DNA from: Alcaligenaceae bacterium
GTDB lineage: Bacteria > Pseudomonadota > Gammaproteobacteria > Burkholderiales > Burkholderiaceae_B
Direction: 5' to 3'
DNA: 45,698 bases
NCBI GenBank assembly: GCA_947378965.1
Contig: CANCMG010000027.1
Location: 1-45,698, forward strand
Shown here: positions 17,928 to 27,036 of the stretch, one piece after another
Numbering within the stretch: the stretch's first letter is position 1
Layout: the number at the start of each line of letters is the position of its first letter
Notes under the pieces: model-generated
Database searches by the model: none
What the model was told of the DNA's origin: nothing
The model's input: only the letters and a program-made list of their open reading frames with translations
Translations under genes and position numbers: made by a program

Positions 17928-18183
17928 TTCAGTTTCTCTTGGTCAATCGGTTAGGTTGGTCGGCAAATTATATGGGTCAACGACGTGTTGCTGTCAATTT
18001 TTATTTTGCACTGCAGCGAAGTTATCAGGAATGCAGCCTATGACACAGTTTTACGCACGCCGACACCGCTTTAGTGGGGTGCATCCCGTGCAAAAACCGT
18101 ACGCAAGGCCGAAAACCTCAAAAAACGAGCCCCGCTCTGGTTTAAACGGGATATATTCACTTACCCGTTCCTTGGAAAAAAAC
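17928..18183. other. Intergenic region between the second Opp/Dpp operon and a Bug gene
   Basis: About 256 bases holding the divergent promoters. A short inverted repeat AACGGG (18145-18150)/CCCGTT (18164-18169) brackets a TATATT at 18152-18157 that could be a -10 element for the Bug gene. No matching -35 box is evident. The Bug frame is open upstream to 17956, but that part shows no signal peptide or ribosome binding site. Confidence 0.35.
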
Positions 18184-19152
18184 ATGAGACTCTTGCCACG
18201 CGTTCTTGCTATCGCCTTCTTTTCACTTGTTTCAACATCGGCAAGCGTTTGGGCTGCTGATTACCCGACTCGCGCGATCAAGTGGGTTGTGCCTTACCCG
18301 CCGGCCGGCACCACTGACGTACTCGCTCGAATCATGGCGCAACGACTGTCTGAAACCCTTGGCCAATCGGTTGTGGTTGAAAACAAGCCCGGCGCGGGTA
18401 ACAACATTGGCACCGAACAGGTCATTAACGCCGCACCTGATGGCTACACGATGTTATTGGTGAACCCGGCCAACGGCATCAATGCCTCGTTATACAAAAA
18501 CTTGTCGTTTAACTTTATTCGTGACATCGCGCCAGTCGCTGGCCTGGTTCGCACCCCAAACGTCATGGTTGTGACCAACAGCCTACCCGCTAAAAGTGTG
18601 GCCGAATTTATTGAGTATTGCAAAGCGAATCCTGGCAAGGTGAACATGGCCTCATCTGGCAATGGCACCTCAACCCATTTGTCTGGCGAATTATTTAAAG
18701 TCATGACCGGCTGCAATATGCTGCATGTGCCTTACAAAGGTGCGGGCCCAGCCTTGATCGACCTCACGGCAGGCCAAGTTCAAGTATTTTTTGATAACCT
18801 CCCCTCCTCTGTGGTTCACATCAAAGGCGGACGTATCCGTGCGTTGGGCGTGACCTCTGAAGGGATTGAACCCTCGGCACCTGAATTACCCACAGTCGGT
18901 GCAACCGTTAAAGGCTATGAAGCAACCGCCTGGTTTGGGATCGGCATGCCCAAAAATACACCGGCCGCGGTGATCGCAAAAATGAACGCTGAAGTCAACA
19001 AGGCCTTAGCGGATCCTGTCATGCAAAAACGCTTGGCAGAATTAGGTGGGATACCCATTGCAGGCACTCCAGCAGACTTTGGCAAAGTCATCGTGGCTGA
19101 AACTGAAAAATGGGCCAAGGTTGTTCAAATCTCTGGCGCGAAGGTCGAATAA
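18184..19152 (+). CDS. Bug/TctC-family periplasmic solute-binding protein
   Basis: A 322-residue Bug protein starting at ATG 18184, where a clean Sec signal peptide begins (MRLLPRVLAIAFFSLVSTSA, cut near VWAADYP). Hallmarks are KWVVPYPPAGTTD (the second Gly of the usual GG pair is replaced, giving PAGTTD), APDGYTMLLVNPANG and MLHVPYKGAGPAL. It is the first gene of a plus-strand run. The MFS gene starts nine bases after its stop, so the binding protein and an exporter appear to be co-expressed, an unusual pairing for a protein family that normally serves TctAB importers. Confidence 0.9.
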   Translation: MRLLPRVLAIAFFSLVSTSASVWAADYPTRAIKWVVPYPPAGTTDVLARIMAQRLSETLGQSVVVENKPGAGNNIGTEQVINAAPDGYTMLLVNPANGINASLYKNLSFNFIRDIAPVAGLVRTPNVMVVTNSLPAKSVAEFIEYCKANPGKVNMASSGNGTSTHLSGELFKVMTGCNMLHVPYKGAGPALIDLTAGQVQVFFDNLPSSVVHIKGGRIRALGVTSEGIEPSAPELPTVGATVKGYEATAWFGIGMPKNTPAAVIAKMNAEVNKALADPVMQKRLAELGGIPIAGTPADFGKVIVAETEKWAKVVQISGAKVE

Positions 19153-19161
19153 ACGTCAAGC

Positions 19162-20463
19162 GTGTCAAACCCCAGCGATTTGCAGTCAGCAAAAGCATCT
19201 TCTGTTCTTAATTTACTTGCGGTGGCCGCCGTAGGCCTTGGCGCCTCGGTCGGCCCGCTTGATTTTGCCGTCAACGTCGCGTTTCCGGCGATCTCGGCGG
19301 CATTTCAAATTCAAACCCAAACTATTCGTTGGGTCGCACTTTTCTACGTGCTGACTTACGGTAGTTTGGTGTTGTGGTTTGGAGCGCTTGGCGATCGTAT
19401 CGGTCACTTACGCGTCTTTAGAATGGGCTTGGTGTTGGGCGCGATTGCTTTTGCGTTATGCGCCGTTTCACCGTTTTATAGTTGGCTGTTAGCCGCGCGC
19501 GTGCTGCAAGGGATCTCAGCGGCTCTGATCTTGTCTTGCGGCCCAGCACTGGTCACCTTTCTCTACGCCGAACATGAGCGCACGCGGGCCTTGTCGATGT
19601 ACGGCAGCATGGCTGGCCTGGCAACGGTTGCAGCGCCGCTGATTGGCGGCTACAGCATTGCATGGATGGGCTGGACCGGCGTCTATTGGATCCGCGTGCC
19701 GATTGTTTTAGTCGCCCTGGCGTGTTTGGCGCTTCACAACCCACGTTTGCAACATGCATTTCATGGCCTTCCCGGCGCTACAAAAAAAACAGCATCATCT
19801 TCAACGATGCAATTACTGCTGAAAACGTTACGCAGCAATTCAAACTTTGGCTGGGTCAACGCCTCTTGCGTGATCGTTCAATTATGTAGTTTTTCGGTCC
19901 CGCTGATTTTGCCTTACTACTTGATTCGGGTGTTGCACTGGGACTCTGCCCAAAGCGGTGGCTTATTAGTGGCCTGGGCAATCGGTGGCTTAGCGGGGGC
20001 TGCTGCCACCCCGGCGCTCGTGCGCCGCTTTGGACTGAATCAAACCGGCTTTATCGCCGCCTGCTTCTGCTGCCTGGGCTTGCTAGCCATGTGCCTCTGG
20101 TCCTCTTCAGTGTCGGTGCTGTTCATGTTGCTTAGCATCGCGATACAAGGAACCGGTCTCGGGCTTTTTCAAGTTGTCTATTCTGACTGGATGATGGCTG
20201 ACTTACCGCCTCAGTCCCGCGGCGTCGCTGGCAGTCTTGCTGTCTTGACCCGCATGCTAGGGATCGTCACAGGTGCAGTCTGTTGGCTATGGTTGGTGGA
20301 TCGCGGCGAAGCCGGTGCACTCGCAGCAGGTCAAACTCCTGAAGCGGCATTTTTAGCTGGCTATCAACAGCTACATTATGTTGTCGCGAGCGTATCAGTC
20401 GGTTTCTTTACCCTCAGTTACTTCAAGCGCGGCTTGTGGTTTCGCGCTGCGCCCTCGCCCTAA
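19162..20463 (+). CDS. Major facilitator superfamily transporter, drug-exporter-like
   Basis: A 433-residue integral membrane protein with at least twelve hydrophobic segments. The loop after helix 2 carries the MFS motif A-like GDRIGHLRVFRMG. The helix 4-5 region reads ARVLQGISAALILSCGPALV and is followed by GSMAGLATVAAPLIGGY, a motif C-like pattern of drug/H+ antiporters. It begins at GTG 19162, nine bases after the Bug stop. The predicted role is proton-driven export of a small molecule or xenobiotic. In this operon context (aldolase, dehydrogenase) it might instead move an organic acid. Only the family is certain. Confidence 0.85.
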   Translation: MSNPSDLQSAKASSVLNLLAVAAVGLGASVGPLDFAVNVAFPAISAAFQIQTQTIRWVALFYVLTYGSLVLWFGALGDRIGHLRVFRMGLVLGAIAFALCAVSPFYSWLLAARVLQGISAALILSCGPALVTFLYAEHERTRALSMYGSMAGLATVAAPLIGGYSIAWMGWTGVYWIRVPIVLVALACLALHNPRLQHAFHGLPGATKKTASSSTMQLLLKTLRSNSNFGWVNASCVIVQLCSFSVPLILPYYLIRVLHWDSAQSGGLLVAWAIGGLAGAAATPALVRRFGLNQTGFIAACFCCLGLLAMCLWSSSVSVLFMLLSIAIQGTGLGLFQVVYSDWMMADLPPQSRGVAGSLAVLTRMLGIVTGAVCWLWLVDRGEAGALAAGQTPEAAFLAGYQQLHYVVASVSVGFFTLSYFKRGLWFRAAPSP

Positions 20464-20541
20464 ACAGCGATCTTTTGAAATTCAGGCTTAACGTTGCAAT
20501 TTGAAATTCATGTTCGAACGTAAAGTTTAAAAGTCAAAGTC

Positions 20542-21033
20542 ATGAAACAACTTCTCATCATCTTTCACTCGATCACCGGAGGCTCTGAGCAAGTGGCTGA
20601 GGCGGTAGCCAAAGGCGCACGACAAGAGCCAGAGATCGAAGTGATCCTGCAGCAAGCGCAACATGTACAACCCAGGCATCTGCTGACTGCGAGCGGCTAC
20701 ATCTTTATTGCGCCTGAAATGCTAGGATCACTCAGTGGAGTGATGAAAGACTTCTTTGATCGTAATTTTTATCAAGTGCTCGATGAACTCAACGGACGCC
20801 CCTACGCTGCGTTAATCTGTGCTGGCAGCGATGGGCAAAGTGCCTTAAGGCAACTCGAAAAGATTGCAACGGGCTGGCGCCTAAAAAAAGTCGCTGAATC
20901 GAAGATCGTCTTAACCCACGCACAAAACAAAGAACAGATTCTTCAGACCAAGATAATCGACCAACACTCGTTGAAGACAAGTGAAGAACTAGGCGCTTTT
21001 TTTTCAAGCGCCTTAGCGCTTGCCGTGTTTTAG
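20542..21033 (+). CDS. Flavodoxin-like FMN-binding oxidoreductase
   Basis: A 163-residue cytosolic protein with a flavodoxin fold. The phosphate-binding loop for FMN is FHSITGGSEQVAEAVAKG at residues 8-25, after the first beta strand (KQLLII). The segment GYIFIAPEMLGSLSGVMKDFFDR matches the second FMN-contacting region of flavodoxin/WrbA-like proteins, and AALICAGSDGQ the third. It probably reduces quinones or other acceptors with NAD(P)H, or acts as an electron carrier. It lies 78 bases after the MFS gene and 64 bases before the aldolase gene. A hairpin (AGGCGCTT 20991-20998/AAGCGCCT 21006-21013) lies inside its 3' end. Similarity to a specific enzyme cannot be judged. Confidence 0.75.
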   Translation: MKQLLIIFHSITGGSEQVAEAVAKGARQEPEIEVILQQAQHVQPRHLLTASGYIFIAPEMLGSLSGVMKDFFDRNFYQVLDELNGRPYAALICAGSDGQSALRQLEKIATGWRLKKVAESKIVLTHAQNKEQILQTKIIDQHSLKTSEELGAFFSSALALAVF

Positions 21034-21097
21034 TCGCCAAGATAACTTCAGCGATACAAACGCCATATCAAAATACTTTCTGAGATCAGGAGCAATC

Positions 21098-21874
21098 ATG
21101 GATGAACAAGAGCCGTTGAAAAACAAGATCATGTCGGGCCAGACCGTACCGGGAGCAATGGTCTTTGAATTTTTTTCACCTGGTATGTCAAGCATTTTAG
21201 TCAATGCCGGCGCAGAATTTGTACTCTACGATATGGAGCATACTGGCTTAAGTTTTGAGACGTTAAAGTGGCTCTTTGCCTCGTGTCGCGGACTTGCGAT
21301 CACGCCCATGGTACGGGTGCCGCGCGGCGAATATACCTGGCTGGCTCGAGCCCTCGACTTAGGTGCTCACGGTGTCATGATTCCGATGGTTGAATCACGC
21401 GAGCACGCCTTGAGTATCGTCCAAGCTTGTCGCTACCCCCCCATCGGTCGTCGAGGTGCTGCCTTTGGCTTTGCACAATGTGACTACCAAGGCGGCGCTG
21501 TCACCGAAAAAGTAGCGGCATACCATGCACGCACGCTGATCATGGCGCAAATCGAAACTGAGCTTGGTCTTGCCAATATCGAAGAGATCGCTGCCGTTGA
21601 GGGAATCGATGTCCTGTGGTTAGGGCATTTCGACCTCACAAACTTTATGGGGATTCCTGCTCAGTTCGAAAATCCTGTATTTCTAGAAGCTATGGCACGC
21701 GTGGCGAACGTCGCCCGACAATACGGAAAAATCGCGGCCTTCATGGCAACCGACCCGGCGTGGATCGCCCGCGCCAAGGCAATGGGCTACACCATGCTGG
21801 CTGCAGGAACAGACTCGGGCCTGTTACAACAGGCCATGGGCACTTTAATTGACGATATCAAAACCGGAGCCTGA
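21098..21874 (+). CDS. HpcH/HpaI-family class II aldolase
   Basis: A 258-residue (beta/alpha)8 protein of the HpcH/HpaI/citrate-lyase-like family. These metal-dependent enzymes cleave 2-oxo-4-hydroxy acids to pyruvate (or a related oxoacid) and an aldehyde. Expected active-site pieces are visible: the His in YDMEHTGLS, the Arg in MVRVPRGE, the metal-ligand Glu in AQIETELGL and the Asp in LGHFDLTNFMG. The last motif is usually GPxDLS; here Pro is replaced by His. ATG 21098 is chosen because AGGAG lies six bases upstream, whereas the frame's earlier start at 21020 overlaps the flavodoxin gene. The next gene, a hydroxyacid dehydrogenase, follows after two bases, so a joint pathway for 2-oxo/2-hydroxy acids is likely. 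Confidence 0.85.
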   Translation: MDEQEPLKNKIMSGQTVPGAMVFEFFSPGMSSILVNAGAEFVLYDMEHTGLSFETLKWLFASCRGLAITPMVRVPRGEYTWLARALDLGAHGVMIPMVESREHALSIVQACRYPPIGRRGAAFGFAQCDYQGGAVTEKVAAYHARTLIMAQIETELGLANIEEIAAVEGIDVLWLGHFDLTNFMGIPAQFENPVFLEAMARVANVARQYGKIAAFMATDPAWIARAKAMGYTMLAAGTDSGLLQQAMGTLIDDIKTGA

Positions 21875-21876
21875 CC

Positions 21877-22863
21877 ATGACGTTTCGCCTTGGGATCACA
21901 CGAGATTTGCTCACCAGCGACGGTTCGCCAAGCTTTGGCTTAGGCCCGCTCAAACTCTTGCAGCAAGAAAAACACATCGATTGGGAGTTCATTGATGAAA
22001 CCGTCACTGAAATTACGCCTGACATCATGGCGCGTTATGACGGCTTGCACGTCAACAGTCCTGCCGTCACGGCTCGGTCGATCGCGCGATCAGACTGTCG
22101 CGTACGCTTGGTGTCACGCCATGGCGTGGGCTATGACTCGGTCGATGTCGCCGCCTTAGCCGCAAAAGGCATCCTCACAACCAATACGCCGATCGCCGTG
22201 CGTCGCCCCGTTGCCGTCGCGTCGCTCACAATGATTTTTGCGCTAGCCGGGCGTTTGTTCGCAAAAGACAATCTGATCCGTCAGGGCGAATGGAACACGC
22301 GCACCAACCACATGGGACTTGGCCTCACCACTCGTACCTTAGGCGTGCTGGGTGCAGGGGGAATCGGCTTAGAACTGCTAGCACTGGCCCAGCCCTTTGG
22401 CTGGCGGATGCTGGCGTGCGATCCCTTCGTTAAAGCTGATGCAGTCACTGCGTGCGGAGCGTCTTTAGTTGATCTAGACACTCTGTTAGCGCAAAGTGAT
22501 TTTCTAGTCACGACCTTAGTTCTAAACGAAAAAACACGCCACATCATCAATCGCGAACGCCTTTCAAAAATGAAATCGTCTGCGTTTTTAATCAATATGG
22601 CGCGCGGCCCAATTGTAGATGAACGTGCCTTGATCGACGCGTTACAGCAAGGCGTAATCGCTGGCGCCGGCCTTGATGTCTTTGAGCAAGAGCCGATTCA
22701 AACCGATAACCCCTTGCTCAAGATGCGGCAGGTTCTGTTGACTCCGCACTCACTTTGCTGGACCGATGAGTGCTTTGATCATATTGCTCGTGAAGGGCTA
22801 GGCTGCCAAATCGCTTTTTCAAAGGGACTAACGCCCTCTTCTGTTGTTTCCGTTTCAAACTGA
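21877..22863 (+). CDS. D-isomer-specific 2-hydroxyacid dehydrogenase
   Basis: A 328-residue NAD(P)-dependent oxidoreductase interconverting 2-oxoacids and D-2-hydroxyacids. The substrate-binding Arg/Gly region is VSRHGVGYDSVD. The nucleotide motif GAGGIG lies in LGVLGAGGIGLELLALAQ near residue 160. The NMARGPIVDERALIDAL helix carries the catalytic Arg region, and Glu in GLDVFEQEP and His in LLTPHSLCW complete the triad. The order and lengths are those of phosphoglycerate/glyoxylate/formate dehydrogenase relatives, though the C-terminal regulatory domain of SerA is absent. The ATG is two bases after the aldolase stop with GGAG just upstream. It may reduce an aldolase product or oxidise an imported hydroxyacid. 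Confidence 0.9.
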   Translation: MTFRLGITRDLLTSDGSPSFGLGPLKLLQQEKHIDWEFIDETVTEITPDIMARYDGLHVNSPAVTARSIARSDCRVRLVSRHGVGYDSVDVAALAAKGILTTNTPIAVRRPVAVASLTMIFALAGRLFAKDNLIRQGEWNTRTNHMGLGLTTRTLGVLGAGGIGLELLALAQPFGWRMLACDPFVKADAVTACGASLVDLDTLLAQSDFLVTTLVLNEKTRHIINRERLSKMKSSAFLINMARGPIVDERALIDALQQGVIAGAGLDVFEQEPIQTDNPLLKMRQVLLTPHSLCWTDECFDHIAREGLGCQIAFSKGLTPSSVVSVSN

Positions 22864-22898
22864 CTCCTGTCGTGAATCACAACCTAAAAGGCTTCAAA

Positions 22899-23906
22899 AT
22901 GTCCAGCTGCCTCTTCGATCAGATCCCAGCCTGTCGCGCAAAAACTTTACGCTTTCTCACTTATGCAACGCTCTCGCTGTTTACGAGCCTCGCTTGTGCA
23001 CAAGCATGGCCAAGTAAACCTATCACCCTGATTTCACCTTACCCTGCCGGAGGTGGTGTCGATAGCGTCACGCGCATCATTGCCGAGCGACTGGCACCCG
23101 CGTTAAACAACACCATCACAGTTGAAAATCGCCCAGGCGCGGGCGCTACGATTGGCGCGGGACAACTCGCCCGCAGTGCACCCGATGGTTACACGCTGAT
23201 GGTCGGCAGCATTGTTGACTACGCGATTGCGCCTCATGCGCACCCTGCACTGAGCTTTGAATTGAAACGCGATTTGCTACCCATTGTGCAAATAGGTTTT
23301 GGCCTCGTCGGACTTGTCGTTAATATCGAAGTCCCGGCAAAAGATTTAAAAGAATTGATCGCCTTGGTCAAGGCACAACCCGGCGCACTGAGCTATGCCT
23401 CATCGGGTGTAGGCGGTCAAGTTCATTTGAATATGGAATTATTCAAGCAAATGTCTGGCACAGATATCGTGCATGTTCCGTATCGCGGCACCACACAGTT
23501 TATGCCCGATCTACTGTCTGGTCGTGTGGCCATGTCACTTGATAGCCTACCGGCGCACTTGGCAAACATTCGTGCCGGTAAGACGCGCGCTCTGGCTGTC
23601 GGTAGTGCAATGCGCGCAAGCGCGTTGCCAGATGTACCAACCTTTATCGAAGCGGGTTTGACCGAATATGAAGCCGCAACCAACTACACACTATTTGCCC
23701 CAATGCATACGCCTAATAGCATCGTCGCAAGACTCAACTTAGAGGTCAACACCATTCTCAAACGGCCCGATGTGATCGAAAAACTTGGCGCAATCGGCAT
23801 GACCGTCCTTGGCGGCACCACCGCCTCCGCTCGGGCTCGCATACCGGTTGAAATTGAAAAATGGAACAAGGTCATTAAAGCTGGCAACCTAGTCTTGACT
23901 CAATGA
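22899..23906 (+). CDS. Bug/TctC-family periplasmic solute-binding protein
   Basis: A 335-residue Bug protein closing the plus-strand run. The ATG at 22899 has AAAGG upstream; a GTG at 22872 is possible but has no such site. The signal peptide has a rather long polar N-region (MSSCLFDQIPACRAKTLRFL) before the hydrophobic core and is cut near CAQAWP. The ligand loop is SPYPAGGGVD, then SAPDGYTLMVG and IVHVPYRGTTQFMPD. Its stop overlaps the stop of the convergent DctM gene by seven bases, and a CTCAATGATTGAG palindrome covers this junction. Position behind the aldolase and dehydrogenase suggests it binds an organic acid fed to those enzymes. Confidence 0.9.
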   Translation: MSSCLFDQIPACRAKTLRFLTYATLSLFTSLACAQAWPSKPITLISPYPAGGGVDSVTRIIAERLAPALNNTITVENRPGAGATIGAGQLARSAPDGYTLMVGSIVDYAIAPHAHPALSFELKRDLLPIVQIGFGLVGLVVNIEVPAKDLKELIALVKAQPGALSYASSGVGGQVHLNMELFKQMSGTDIVHVPYRGTTQFMPDLLSGRVAMSLDSLPAHLANIRAGKTRALAVGSAMRASALPDVPTFIEAGLTEYEAATNYTLFAPMHTPNSIVARLNLEVNTILKRPDVIEKLGAIGMTVLGGTTASARARIPVEIEKWNKVIKAGNLVLTQ

Positions 23907-25174
23907 TTGAGCACGCTCGGCAACCAAGTTGAGATGGCAGGGATATAAGTCAAGATTGCGAGCGCGCCAATCAGCGCAAACACAAACGGGCCAATCTCTT
24001 TCACAATCAAACCGAGGTGGGTTCGCGACACCGAACTGGCCACGAACATTAACACCCCCACAGGTGGGGTGATTTGCCCGATCACTAAATTCACCAGCAA
24101 CACAATCCCAAAGTGCAGAAGATCAATTTGAAGCGCTGTTAACAACGGAATCAAAATTGGCACGACGATGATCATGATGGCGAGGGTTTCCATAAACATG
24201 CCCGCAATCAACAACGCCACATTCAAAATCAACAAAATCGCCCAAGGTGATGTCGTAATCGACGTCAATAGCGCTGCAACTTGTTGAGGTGCTTGTTCAA
24301 CGCCCAAGATCCAACCAAAAGGCGCAGCACCTGCTGCGATCACCAAAATAGCCGCTGTCTCACGCCCCGTTGCCAACAGAATCGCTGGCAAACTGCTCCA
24401 GGTCAGCGTGCGGTAGACGAACAGGCCAATAATTAACGAGTAGGCGCACGCAACCGCAGCGATCTCAGTTGCCGTGAACACGCCCATCCGAAAGCCAACC
24501 AAGATCAAGACCGGCATCGCCAATGCCCAAAGGGCATGACGAAACGCTGCGTAAAGTCGGGTTCGGCTGAAGGCGGCGTCTTTTGGAAACCCGCGCTTAC
24601 GCGCGGTCCAGTCAATCACTAACATCATCGCACCGGCCATGACGACGCCTGGGATCAGACCAGCAATGAACAAATCTCCCAGCGAGACGTTAGCCTGCCA
24701 GGCATAAATCACCATCAAGATTGACGGTGGAATAATGGGCCCAAGCGTGGCGGCAGCGGCGCAAACTGCCGCGGCAAAGCCACGGCCATAACCTGCTTCT
24801 GTCAGTTGTGGCACAAACACTCGCGAGGTCGCGGCACAATCGGCCACCGACGAGCCTGAAATACCAGATAAAAATACATTACCCACGATCGCAGTTTGCG
24901 CTAAGCCTCCGCGAATGTGCCCAACGAACGCACGTGTAAAGTTAAACAACCTCTCGCTGATGCCTGATTCATTCATTAACGCACCGGCTAAGGTGAACAG
25001 TGGCACCGCCAATAATGGAAACGACTGTACGCTAGTGGCGACACGCTGCGCTACCACCGACACCGGGATGCCGTCCAAGCCAATCACCAGCATCGCTGAA
25101 CCCAGCATGGCAAAGCCAATTGGCACACCGACGATTAACAGCGCAACAAATACACAAAGCAAAAGGGTCAACAT
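23900..25174 (-). CDS. dctM: TRAP transporter large permease, DctM type
   Basis: A 424-residue inner-membrane protein with about twelve hydrophobic helices. It forms the channel-bearing subunit of a tripartite ATP-independent periplasmic transporter, which uses a sodium gradient to import carboxylates. The duplicated-arm signatures are present: GFAAAVCAAAATLGPIIPPS and later LVIGQITPPVGVLMFVASSV. It opens MLTLLLCVFVALLIVGVPIG, as DctM proteins do. It lies 21 bases after the DctQ gene in a DctP-Q-M order. The symbol denotes the family; the original C4-dicarboxylate specificity of Dct should not be assumed. Confidence 0.93.
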   Translation of the reverse strand: MLTLLLCVFVALLIVGVPIGFAMLGSAMLVIGLDGIPVSVVAQRVATSVQSFPLLAVPLFTLAGALMNESGISERLFNFTRAFVGHIRGGLAQTAIVGNVFLSGISGSSVADCAATSRVFVPQLTEAGYGRGFAAAVCAAAATLGPIIPPSILMVIYAWQANVSLGDLFIAGLIPGVVMAGAMMLVIDWTARKRGFPKDAAFSRTRLYAAFRHALWALAMPVLILVGFRMGVFTATEIAAVACAYSLIIGLFVYRTLTWSSLPAILLATGRETAAILVIAAGAAPFGWILGVEQAPQQVAALLTSITTSPWAILLILNVALLIAGMFMETLAIMIIVVPILIPLLTALQIDLLHFGIVLLVNLVIGQITPPVGVLMFVASSVSRTHLGLIVKEIGPFVFALIGALAILTYIPAISTWLPSVLNH

Positions 25175-25195
25175 GAAATGAATATCACTTATGGA

Positions 25196-25717
25196 TTAAG
25201 TCTGAGCCATATCAATGACCGTTTCTGTCGCATTTTGAAATACGACCTCAGGGCCTTCGTCGATCAAAATGATCGCGCCATGTAACAGTGTAAGTGCGAA
25301 GCCAATGGGCATCGAGACAAAAATCCAACCCATCGAATAACCAAGCATGGGCGTATTGCTACCCCACACATTAAGCGTATACGACACACCTGCGTAAACC
25401 GCTGCCACCAAAATCACAGCGCCCGCTGCGCAAGCCAGCATGCCAACCCATCTGCGCGTTTGAGGCTTTAGTCGCAAAATCAACACATCGATACGAATGT
25501 GCATGCGAGACCGTAGGGCAGACGGGATGCCGAACATCACAGACCAGACAAAGAGAGTCACGACGAAATCTTCAGACCAGGTGAGTGGATCATTGAAGAC
25601 GTAGCGCAGAATCACACCAAGCCCTAGCAGGATGGCGATAATCGCCACCGTCCACATCACCAAGACGTCTTCAAGCCAGGCCAAGCCCTTGCCTAGGCGT
25701 TTGACTGTTTGAAACAT
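25196..25717 (-). CDS. dctQ: TRAP transporter small permease, DctQ type
   Basis: A 173-residue membrane protein with four hydrophobic helices, the usual size and topology of DctQ. The conserved stretch GVILRYVFNDPLTWSEDFVV, with the invariant Arg and the Trp-Ser-Glu, follows the first helix. SALRSRMHIRIDVL in the cytoplasmic loop is also characteristic. DctQ supports the large subunit and docks the binding protein. It starts eight bases after the DctP stop, so the three genes are one operon. Confidence 0.92.
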   Translation of the reverse strand: MFQTVKRLGKGLAWLEDVLVMWTVAIIAILLGLGVILRYVFNDPLTWSEDFVVTLFVWSVMFGIPSALRSRMHIRIDVLILRLKPQTRRWVGMLACAAGAVILVAAVYAGVSYTLNVWGSNTPMLGYSMGWIFVSMPIGFALTLLHGAIILIDEGPEVVFQNATETVIDMAQT

Positions 25718-25725
25718 GACTGCCC

Positions 25726-26736
25726 TTACTTGGCAGCGCGCAGCTGATCGATCTCAGCGCGTACGCGCTTCCAGTTCTCGGTTCCCCAGCGGGCTTCAAG
25801 TTTTGGATAGACAGCTTGCATCTTTGCAGCAAAGGCATCACGATCGGGATCGGCAATAATTTTGGTTTTACCCGATTTACGAATATCTTCAAGCATCGAC
25901 ACTTCAAGCGCTTGCTGCTTCTGGGTGTTGATGGCAGACGCCGCCTCAGCTTCGTCGAGCAACAGCTTTTGCAACTCTGGTTTGAGTTTAGCCATACTCG
26001 CTTTGTTGATCAACAATGTATTGTTCTGAAGCATATGACGCGTCATTGACAGAACGCCTTGCACTTCGTAGAACTTACGCGAATAAATGGTGGGGATCGG
26101 GTTTTCTTGACCATCAACCGTTTTTTGCTGCAGCGCGGTATACACCTCACCAAAAGGAATAGGCGTCGGCGCAGCACCAAACCCGCGCACCATCTCAACC
26201 CAGATAGGCGACTCAGGCACACGCACTTTTAAACCCGCCATATCTTCGGGCTTACGCACCTCTTTGCTGGTAAACGTAAAGTTGCGCCAGCCCCAGTACC
26301 AAATCTTCGTCAGAGGCACGATATTGTGCTTGTCTTTCAGCTCAGTCCAGATCGGTTCCATCGCCGCGCCACGGATCACAGCTTCGGCTTCTTTCCAATC
26401 TTTCCACAAGAATGGAGCGCTAGGCATTTCAAAAGCCGGCACCATAATGTTTAACGTTGGCATTGAGGGTGTCGAAATATCAAGCGCGCCTGATTTAAGC
26501 TGCTGCAGCAAATCCACCTCTTTGCCAAGCTGCTCAGACGGGAAAACTCGAATATTCAACTGGCCATTCGATTTTTTATTGACGTTATTGGCAAACTCTT
26601 GGTACAGATCGTAAGCGACCTCACCTGGGCTATTGGCATGGCCAAAGCGCAAAGTGACTTGGGCTGCGGCGGCTAGCGACAGTGTTGTCAAAGCAGCAGC
26701 CACGGCGAATTTTGTAAATGAGCGAGCGATTGTCAT
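25726..26736 (-). CDS. dctP: TRAP transporter periplasmic solute-binding protein, DctP type
   Basis: A 336-residue extracytoplasmic receptor. ATG 26736 starts a good signal peptide (MTIARSFTKFAVAAALTTLS, cut near AAAAQVT). The frame extends 21 codons further up through a repetitive His-Val stretch (HVHVHVQ) that is unlikely to be translated. The mature start VTLRFGHANSPGEVAYD, the carboxylate-binding Arg in LKVRVPESP, and FGEVYTALQQKTVDGQENP are typical of DctP. Such proteins bind acids, often sugar acids. The enolase-superfamily gene upstream on the same strand makes an aldonate or similar sugar acid a reasonable inferred ligand. Confidence 0.92.
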   Translation of the reverse strand: MTIARSFTKFAVAAALTTLSLAAAAQVTLRFGHANSPGEVAYDLYQEFANNVNKKSNGQLNIRVFPSEQLGKEVDLLQQLKSGALDISTPSMPTLNIMVPAFEMPSAPFLWKDWKEAEAVIRGAAMEPIWTELKDKHNIVPLTKIWYWGWRNFTFTSKEVRKPEDMAGLKVRVPESPIWVEMVRGFGAAPTPIPFGEVYTALQQKTVDGQENPIPTIYSRKFYEVQGVLSMTRHMLQNNTLLINKASMAKLKPELQKLLLDEAEAASAINTQKQQALEVSMLEDIRKSGKTKIIADPDRDAFAAKMQAVYPKLEARWGTENWKRVRAEIDQLRAAK

Positions 26737-27036
26737 AGTTTGTCTCTGCCACGATAGTTTGAATTGAACGTGAACGTGAACGTGAGTGGTCATTGCCACT
26801 CAGTATTTTTTTGCTGATCCACTGTACTACAAGCCATTCAGATGACGCAAACTATATTTATCGCTTGCGTTTTGCGCCATCTGGCGTCCTCTGGCGACGT
26901 ATGCCATTAAGCTGCCATTGACCTTATTTCAATATTTCAATCCTAGCGCCAAAGCGATCGATATTTTGCTCAAAAATTTCTCCAACCGCTAGGCAACTGT
27001 TAGCTGAAACTAATCGCATCTATGCCGGCCTAACCT
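26737..27036 (-). promoter_or_regulatory. Leader of the TRAP operon with an operator-like inverted repeat
   Basis: About 300 bases without a gene between the enolase-superfamily gene and the TRAP genes. An inverted repeat AGATGACGCAAA (26840-26851)/TTTGCGCCATCT (26871-26882), matching in 11 of 12 pairs, surrounds a TTATCGCTT (26858-26866) that also occurs upstream of the enolase-superfamily gene. This suggests an own promoter and regulator site for the TRAP operon. I see no strong intrinsic terminator for the upstream gene. Confidence 0.4.
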
